A DNA stretch of 64,000 nt. It comes from Amoebophrya sp. A120. Its lineage: Eukaryota > Sar > Dinophyceae > Syndiniales > Amoebophryaceae. The position numbers and the translations under genes are program-made. Position 1 is the first letter of the stretch; every line of letters begins with the position of its first letter. The stretch lies in assembly GCA_905178155.1 (NCBI GenBank), contig CAJINV010000001.1, positions 62,001-126,000 on the forward strand. The letters run 5' to 3'. Shown here piece after piece: positions 57,001-64,000 of this stretch. The notes below the pieces were generated by a model, which was not told the origin of the DNA, made no database searches, and saw only the letters and a program-made list of their open reading frames with translations.

Positions 57001-60000
57001 TGCCACGAGTGCAGCTGTGGTTGGTTCTTGTACTCCTGGAACTACTAGCCCGGCGCCTGCGGAGCAGACAGAAAAGCAGGCAATATTGGTACCTGCAGGT
57101 CCAAAAAGAACTTCTGCAGCACCAGTGGCTCGCACTTATCCACCTGAAGCAGAGATGAAGACCAACACGGTAAAAACACCACCAAGTTCCACTGCTGAAG
57201 ATGAAGCAACAGAAGCGCTGCGAAGAGACGCCGCCACCTCAACGGCGACTAGTGCTACCAAACAAGATAGTACGACATCCCACCCACCTCCGCCGGCGTC
57301 TGCCTTTGACGTCGATACCCCCAGTCTATTGAGAGAGCCAATGTTAATCCACCCGCCTCCCGGGAATAAAGCGGCCAGTAGTTGTACAGGTGAAATCGCT
57401 ACAGAAATAGGAATGACAGCTGGTGACCACGCGACTTCGGGAACAACTAGTGATCAACATGATACTGCCGAACGACCAGCAGCAGCAGCTGCAAGTAGAT
57501 CATCAAGTCGTGATAGGTTGAAAACGGTAGCCGCTTCTCTGCGGATTGACGAGCGAAGCCTGAATCAGCACGGCCAAATGAACATGGAGAAGGTGCTGGA
57601 TACGACATCTTCAGCTCCTGCCCCCATGGGCGGGGCCGGAGAAATAACTACAACTAGTCGGGACGAGGAGGACGACATAGACGGGGTCCCAATTATAAGC
57701 GAAAACCTGAACTACATCCGAGGCCCTGCTGCAACTCCAGTGCCAGCACGACCTGCTGCTGGTGCAGACGAGAATCAAGCAAAGTCTCTGCCGTGCTCGA
57801 ATGAGAATCTCAATCTTGATAACGACACGCACCAAGACCTCAACCGCAAGCAGGGCTTTGCGTCCTCGTCGTCTGAAGATCAAGATGCTAACGCAAAAGT
57901 GGAGCATCATGTTGCTTCTTTGTCTTGTTCTCTGCCTGCTGCATCTAGTTCTAGCACAGCGAGTGTTACAATGAAAGCGGAACAAGAAGATGCCGACGCG
58001 TCGAAGAAACCACATCCAGGAGAACTTCAGGAGACACTTGTTGCTGCGGATCACGATTTTTGCTGCAACTCAACGACCGTGTGCGGATCTCCAACGCTGT
58101 CAGCTTCGGGAGTAGAGGTTCCGCCAGCTTCCTCCCCGCAAGTAGGAACGTGGTCGGACGAAGGTGCTCTCGTAGAGCAGCAGCCGGTGGACGATGTTGA
58201 AAAAACGGCGGGAAAATCTTCTTCTGCGCATGATCACAATCTCGTTTGTGACCAGCATTCTGCAGATGAAACTTCAGCTGTGAGCAGCACGACCTGCGAG
58301 GCTGCTGTGGCGGTAGAACAAGTTGTTCCGCCTTCTTTTGATTCGTCAACTAGAACAGGCTGCGAAAGTGTTCTGAAACAAGCCGACGAGAGCAGAGCGA
58401 GCAGCCGCACCAGCGACAAAGCAGAAGCGAAGAACACTGCAACCACTTGGCTTCCTCCTGGCTCCTGTGGAGGTCTGGAACAAAGTGCTGCTTCTTCACT
58501 TCCAAAAAACGACTTTTTTCCCGGCAATCATGACGCTCCTGGCGCTCAAAATAAATACGACCAGGGGATGAAGATGAACTTGAACGTCGTGAAAACAGAA
58601 TCTTTCTCAAACATTAAACCTGCAACCTCTGACGCTGACCTTTGGGCCTCTGCTTTTTGCGCGAGCCCGAGAAACAATAAAGGTTCAGCGAACAACGCCC
58701 AGAGTTCCTTCGCGTCGTGGACCGCACTGGGGAGGCAGGTCGGCAGCGGACTAACGCAAGCTGCAAGGGAGAAGGAGCGGAAGAATAGGGAGAACGAGGC
58801 TCGTCCTGGTGTTGAGAAGAACGCAGTCGACACCTCGTGCTCCGGGAAGGCACCTCCCGTTGTGGGAAGTGGCAGCACGACGAGAAAACAGGCAGTGGCA
58901 GTTACACTTCGCGAAGTACCTGTTGCAGGGACGGTGGTCGAAACTGCCTTGCAGGCAAAAGGTGCTTCGCAAAACGAAAAGGCAAAACAAGGAAGCTGTC
59001 TTGAGAAAGCGAGCGAATATTTTCTTGAAGAGGCTGCGACAAGCGAAAGCAACACGGCGACGTGTGCAGCTGCAACTTCCAGAGAGAAAGCAAACGCGGC
59101 GAAAGCGGAGGAAAAAAACAGAAAGCCCTGCCCTGACGACGACGCTTCGGCTTCTGAGAAGAAGAACAAACTTGCCTCTATTTCAAAGGTTCACGACGTC
59201 CGGTACGACCTCGTGGCACATCCGGGCGAGGTGATGACTTTAGGCTCCGGCGCACGACCCATGGTTAATACTGGAGCTCGGGTGGAAGTGGAGGCCACTG
59301 CGCAGCAGGAGATGAAGGCGGGAGCCGTTCCACAAGAAAATGAGCAGCGGCAGCAGTCAGCGCCGTCAGAAAAAGTTGTAAACAAAGACAAAGTACCACC
59401 CTCTACTTCTGCAGCTGAGCCTGGTGCTGGTATCATCTCTACTGAGAAGTGTGCCGCGACTTCTTGTTGTGCCGCAACGCGGGCTCCGTCGACGGCTCGG
59501 TCTTGCTCGAGAAATTTCAAGCAGCGCAAAAGGAGACCGAGCAAAGAGAAAGAGGCTTATTTTTCCAGAGAAGTAGAGCCGTCCTTGGTGGTCGATGGGC
59601 AAGTAGCACAAGCAGGAAACACGCGTTCTCAATACGAGCAGATGAACAATGGATCTGCCAAGACGAGAACAAGCAAAAGTTTCAACACGAAAAACCATAA
59701 GACGAGAACAGCAAGCGGGGCGGAAAGCAGAGCAAGCAAAAAAAGGAAAGATGATCCCGAAGCGAAAGCAGACGCGTCGCCGTTGCGGTTGCCAAATCAC
59801 GAAAAGTACGATACCGATGAGGACTCACCACTAGAATCCAGCTATTATTCGTCCGACGATGTTGAAGTGGACTCTTTTTCTTCCTCTGCCCAGCGATCGC
59901 GATCTTGGTCCTCTGAGTATTGCAGCAGTCGAGACGATGACGGGGTTGTAGTGGAACAAGCATCAAGTTCAAGAGTGGAGAAAAACCAGCGTCTTGATTC

Positions 60001-62424
60001 ATCTCCATCTGGCGAAGATCTTCGTCCACGTCCTGCAACGAATTTTGGTGAGAAAAGTGAACAACAGCGCAAGCACAGCGACGCGCATGTTGAAGTTGGA
60101 GCAGCTCCTCATGATCTCCCTTCTGTCGGCCCTAGTAAAGAAGAGGACGCGTCAAAAAGTAAGATTCAGACGGAGAAGATTCCTATCAAGTCGCACCAAG
60201 AGCAAGAAACTGAAATCCAGCACTCGCTCCGTCTGCCAAATTTGAACGGAAGTGATAAGCGTCGTCGCAGCGTTGCTTCCTCCCAGCGCGAGAAGGAACC
60301 TATTCTGGATTCCACCCGCGAGCCGCCTTCTTCTCGGCAGAAGGATCGGATAAAGCTAGAGCCTGCACCAGCACACAATGTTGAAAATGAGGGTGGACGA
60401 CGACCTGCTTCAAGCGATTTCGAGGACAATAAAGGTGATGAGGGGAGGACTAAAGCTGAAAGGAACAAAGAATGCGGCAACCAAGTTGAAAGAAATCATG
60501 TACAGGATTTGCCGGCAAGTCGACCACGACGGCGCGGAGGTAGAGGCGGGCGAGGCGGCGCTAAAAATGAAGGCCGTCACCATGAGGTTCGTGGACACTC
60601 GCGACCACGAGAAGCAGGTCGATCGAAAAATCATCATCTCCACCGCGGAACGAGAAGCGATAATCGACAAAGGAGTGCAGTTTGCGGCGCTGCTAAAGAT
60701 GAAAAACACAAAAACAAGCTGCAAGTCGAGTCGCGTAAAACAAAAACCCGGTACGATGATCAAGATGATCTTCTTCTTCATCCCCAGAGGTCGTGGAAGC
60801 TGAATGAGGACCAAAAGACGCTGATGAGCACGGACAAGGATCATGTTGTTTCATCTCTTCGTAGGACGAGACGAGCGAGCCGTAGCAGGAGCGGGCGGCG
60901 TGGCGACCACAGGTGGAGTGCTGGTCGTGGGGACTCCACGGGTACGAAGAAGCGGAAAGCGAGAAACGCCTTGGATTTACTGCAAGGAACGAGAGCTGTT
61001 GCGGGAGCTGGCGGTGAAGAACTGCATAAGAATCGCACGACTAGCAGTCGTGTTTACAAGAACTCAACAAGACCTAAATCGAGACACTTTGAGCTCGAGG
61101 ATCGAGATGAAGACAGTTGTGAGCAGCGCCACCTGAAGCCCGCCACCTCCTCCTGCGCATCCAAATTGGACACGCCCAACAACTTAAAACACCGCTCGAA
61201 ACGCAGCGGTCGCGGAGGTGCACAAAAAAGCAGGAAAAGAACTAAAGATTCTGCCAGTTGTAGCAGCGATGGGGAAAGCACTCCTGGATATGAAGATAAG
61301 CGGGCTGATGTGATTGACCGGCGCAAAAAACGAAAAAGAAGCCAGCGTGACGGCGGTTCTTGCAAAATGATCGCCACGTCTTTGGACCGGCGAAGAAAAA
61401 GCAGTGACCAAAGTAGCAGCTTGAGCTCCTCAAGAAGTCGAAATGAAAAAAGCGACATACTTTCCTCCTCAGAAGATGAAGATTATGACGTCGATGATGG
61501 CCGTAATAAAGTAGCAAGCCGAAAACAAGGTCAAGTTGTCGATCTGAAGAACAAGCATGAAGACAGGAAACGCTTGGCAATAAAACCTGTCCGGAAAGTG
61601 AAAATTATTAGGGCACACGACAAGCAAAAGCGCGAAGAAAAAGCGGAAGAAGATGAAGATGATGCTTCCGAAAAAAAGCAAAAGCACGGACTACGGGGCG
61701 GGAAAACGAAAATCAAAAGAGCAGAACAACGGCAACGGGTCGAGGACAAGAGCGTGAATTTCGGTAGCATCATTCTGAAGCGAAACAAGAATCGCAATCC
61801 CACACCTCCAGTTGTGCAGCTGCGTAAGAACAAACACACTGCTACGCCCGTCGGTGCTGGGGCAAGAGATGAAGAACGACGGCGCAAGAGATCCAGGTCG
61901 ACGTCTTCATCAGCGGAGGATCAAGATCATCACGATGCGGTCGGAAAGCAGCATTCGAGAGGAGCTGTCGTGGTACAAAGTCATTAAAATGGTTTTTAAG
62001 CAGGATTACTACTACTAGCCACGAACTTCTTCGCATTTATTGCGGCTTCGTTCATTCTTTAGCCATTAAAAAATGTAGATATACGCAGCGCGGTTGCGTC
62101 GATAGTCAGTGTTAGAAATGGGATTAGATATTGATGCGCCCCGACGTGGAAGGAAGAGACACTGCACAACCTTCTGGAAAAATAGAGCAAGAATCTGAAC
62201 ATCAGGAACCATCTTTGACTTTGACTTTTCAGGTGAAGCGAGGTCCTGGCAACATGATACGCAGCAGCGATCCACCGGTTCTTCTTGAAGAGGTAGCTGA
62301 GCCTAAAGGTCCCCCGCAAGAAAAGGAGAAGGAGGACGCGGAAGCGGTAGAAGTGAGTCCCATTACGCCCCATGAAGATTCCGCACAAAAACGCCTCCGG
62401 AAGGCTGTAAGTTCGGACAAGTAA
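54066..62424 (+). CDS. Very large RGG/SR-rich low-complexity protein
   Basis: Exons 54066-54138, 54471-54557, 54688-55589, 55841-61972 and 62233-62424 sum to 7386 nt, 2461 residues, beginning MAFSDLQGVADLYFSLGGGQ. All four introns are GT...AG. The final intron and exon are the least certain; otherwise the protein ends at TAA 61985-61987. One compact region at about residues 378-465 looks folded: WTLESFLGHWTCDRGNRISV, then VQNKFYCGHYTLDVRQSD, then VVWIDDHKAGG. An Asn/Gly/Arg-rich stretch follows (NNGRGGGGRDSYRHNHAG). The long middle is Ser/Thr/Ala/Glu-rich. An RGG box (RRRGGRGGRGG) lies near residue 1910, SR-type sequence (RTRRASRSRSGRRG) near 2030, then many Lys/Arg clusters. Composition suggests a nuclear RNA-binding or splicing-speckle protein; function is not established. 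Confidence 0.7.
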
Positions 62425-64000
62425 GAGATGACAGACGGGAGTGCTGATGCAGCTGTGGTCTAGTACTACAACTGCTTCTCTTTCTGATCAATCTCCGCGA
62501 GCAGAGGCATCCGCGTTTCTGTGTTGCTTTGGTTTGCCGACCTTGACGATCTTGATTAGCTTCGACTTGTTTCTGCTTCCTTTCTACGACACAACATAGA
62601 GGAAGAACGAATCCCCCGGAAAACGAAATAAAAAGTGCTGCGCCAACCCTTCTTGTTGAGTTCGTTGCGGGTGCTTTTGGTTTTATATTTATTTTTGACT
62701 CAGATTCATCACGTGAACAAAATTGAAACGACTAGCTACAAATTAACCCCCGAGCTACAACCGCGTACTGAATTTCATTTTCATAGAATTTGAACCCAGG
62801 ACGGCAATTATGATGTTCTGCAACAGCTTTAATAGCTCTTTGAGTCAGCGTGAACCGCCGCCCTGGCCCGCATTGGCAAGATACTGACGGGCCACCTTGT
62901 GGCGGTACTACCAGAATGCTATACACGACCTTCTTTTTCAAAACTGTATCTAAAGTAAAAAACGAACATAGCCAAGATGAAATGAAGATTTCCTTATTTT
63001 CTGAAAAATTCGTAATCACCCCCGGCGAGCTTGTTCTATGTCAGTACTTTTGTCAGTGTCCGCATGGATAATTATGGCGATGGGAACGCATCACATCAAG
63101 TTTGACGGGGAATCGATGTCGATGCTTGTCCACTTCTATCATGAGGGCAACCGCAACCTGTGGTCACCCTATAATTTCTTCGACACTAATTGACCCCACA
63201 TTTGGGTACATCATCAATTAACATTCTTTGGAGAGTCTAGTTCACTAATGGACCACAGCCAGCACTTCAACTTCTCGACGACAAATACATACGTAGCTAA
63301 ATTCTTCTTACTTACATATTCTGACGAAACAGGAGCCTGCCAGCGGTCGTTCTGAGCAGTACACGACGAGGGCTCCAGTGTATCTTTCTTTCCAACTACA
63401 GCTGCTGAAGATCTTCGAGCTTCTTCTCCTCTATCTTTCTCACTACGTACCAACCAAAATTCTGCTGGACTTTGTTCACCTCATAAAAAAAATCACCTGT
63501 ACACTACAATCAGATAATTGGTCCCTCTCAGCCATGCGATGTGCTGGCGACAAAACAACAGAACCAGACGGACCTCTGATGACCAAAATGTATCACGACG
63601 CCGTGCGATTGCGAATGATGAAGAGCATTATGTATAAGACGTCGGTTGTTCTCTTTTCTTCCGGTTGCAGCAGCAGCGACAATCTGAATCTTGTCCAAGT
63701 CGTCGTCCATTTTGGCTTCACATACACATGAACCCATATTGGTGTAGTCGTTTTTAGTTGGCGGCGCGCGTCACCTAAACCATAATATTCTGAAGACGAG
63801 ATCCACAATCATGATGCAACTTGATGTCAATGTGTTGGAACGGGCATCAAGGATGGTACTAGAAAAACGTTTATCGTTTTTTTTATGAAAGATTGACGAC
63901 AAAGATCTCTCTTAAAAAGCCTCGCGATCCTCTGCACCTGCACCAGGTTTTCTTGCAGCGCATGGTTTTGACTTCCTTCATGTGCCTGTGGGACGCAGCG
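62425..64000. other. Right edge, possible exons of an unresolved gene
   Basis: A short ORF from ATG 63074 (MAMGTHHIKFDGESMSMLVH, ending at TGA 63193) and an exon-like segment after CCTCTCAG at 63532 (MRCAGDKTTEPDGPLMTKMY) look coding. An acceptor-like TTTTCTTGCAG at about 63950-63960 precedes sequence open to the window edge. I could not join them into one frame, and no family is recognised. Confidence 0.3.

Noticed and set aside
62732-63019. Minus-strand tRNA-like GGGTTCAAAT motif and a 95-codon ORF
   Set aside because: A T-arm-like motif is present, but no matching acceptor, D-arm or anticodon stem could be drawn; the ORF has no recognised family.

Overview
The window is nuclear DNA from a protist with intron-bearing genes. 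Large GC-rich minisatellite tracts alternate with ordinary intergenic DNA. Every gene I can reconstruct is on the + strand. The best guess is a dinoflagellate-grade alveolate, most like a syndinian parasite of the Amoebophrya type. This is inference from the dense population of transposon-like introns (introners) with terminal inverted repeats (TIRs) and short target duplications, and from degenerate TTTAGGG telomere-like motifs. No rRNA, tRNA, spliced-leader gene or name-giving marker was seen.

Layout: 1-0.6 kb minisatellite; 0.8-3 kb two small genes carrying introners; 6.4-10.9 kb a large low-complexity protein gene with two introners; 11-17 kb GC-rich repeats around a cysteine-rich membrane-protein gene (12.5-14.2 kb) that is split by a palindromic hAT-like element; 17-24.2 kb gene-poor DNA with telomere-like motifs; 24.2-28.4 kb one or two unknown membrane-protein genes, the second split by a 1.48 kb hairpin-rich introner; 30.0-32.3 kb mitochondrial ribosomal protein bL19m with four introners and one GT-AG intron; 33.6-48.7 kb an aspartyl/asparaginyl beta-hydroxylase-like gene; 50.3-52.9 kb an unknown acidic protein gene with three introners; 54.1-62.4 kb a very large RGG/SR-rich nuclear-type protein gene with only GT-AG introns; 62.4-64 kb nothing secure.

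Two things stand out. First, 17 elements interrupt coding regions. Sixteen have ends of the type TAT...ATA and a 5-bp target duplication (ten exact, six with one mismatch). The seventeenth is a 434-bp foldback element with hAT-like ends and an exact 8-bp duplication. In all 17 cases, removing the element plus one duplication copy restores one continuous reading frame, and the summed exon lengths of each gene are divisible by three. At least six families share this architecture, and only one copy (50870-51151) offers a canonical GT...AG pair.

Second, the beta-hydroxylase gene contains an introner that was itself invaded by a complete 12,159-bp tyrosine-recombinase (YR) retrotransposon of the DIRS/PAT/Ngaro group, making an intron of about 12.4 kb. 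The retrotransposon has intact split direct repeats (A1 ... B1-A2-B2; A copies 279 bp each, B copies 158 bp each). It carries a gag with zinc knuckles and two apparent spliceosomal introns, a tyrosine recombinase, and an RT-RNase H polyprotein. The end of that polyprotein looks like a macro (ADP-ribose-binding) domain, an accessory domain I do not know from this group of elements.
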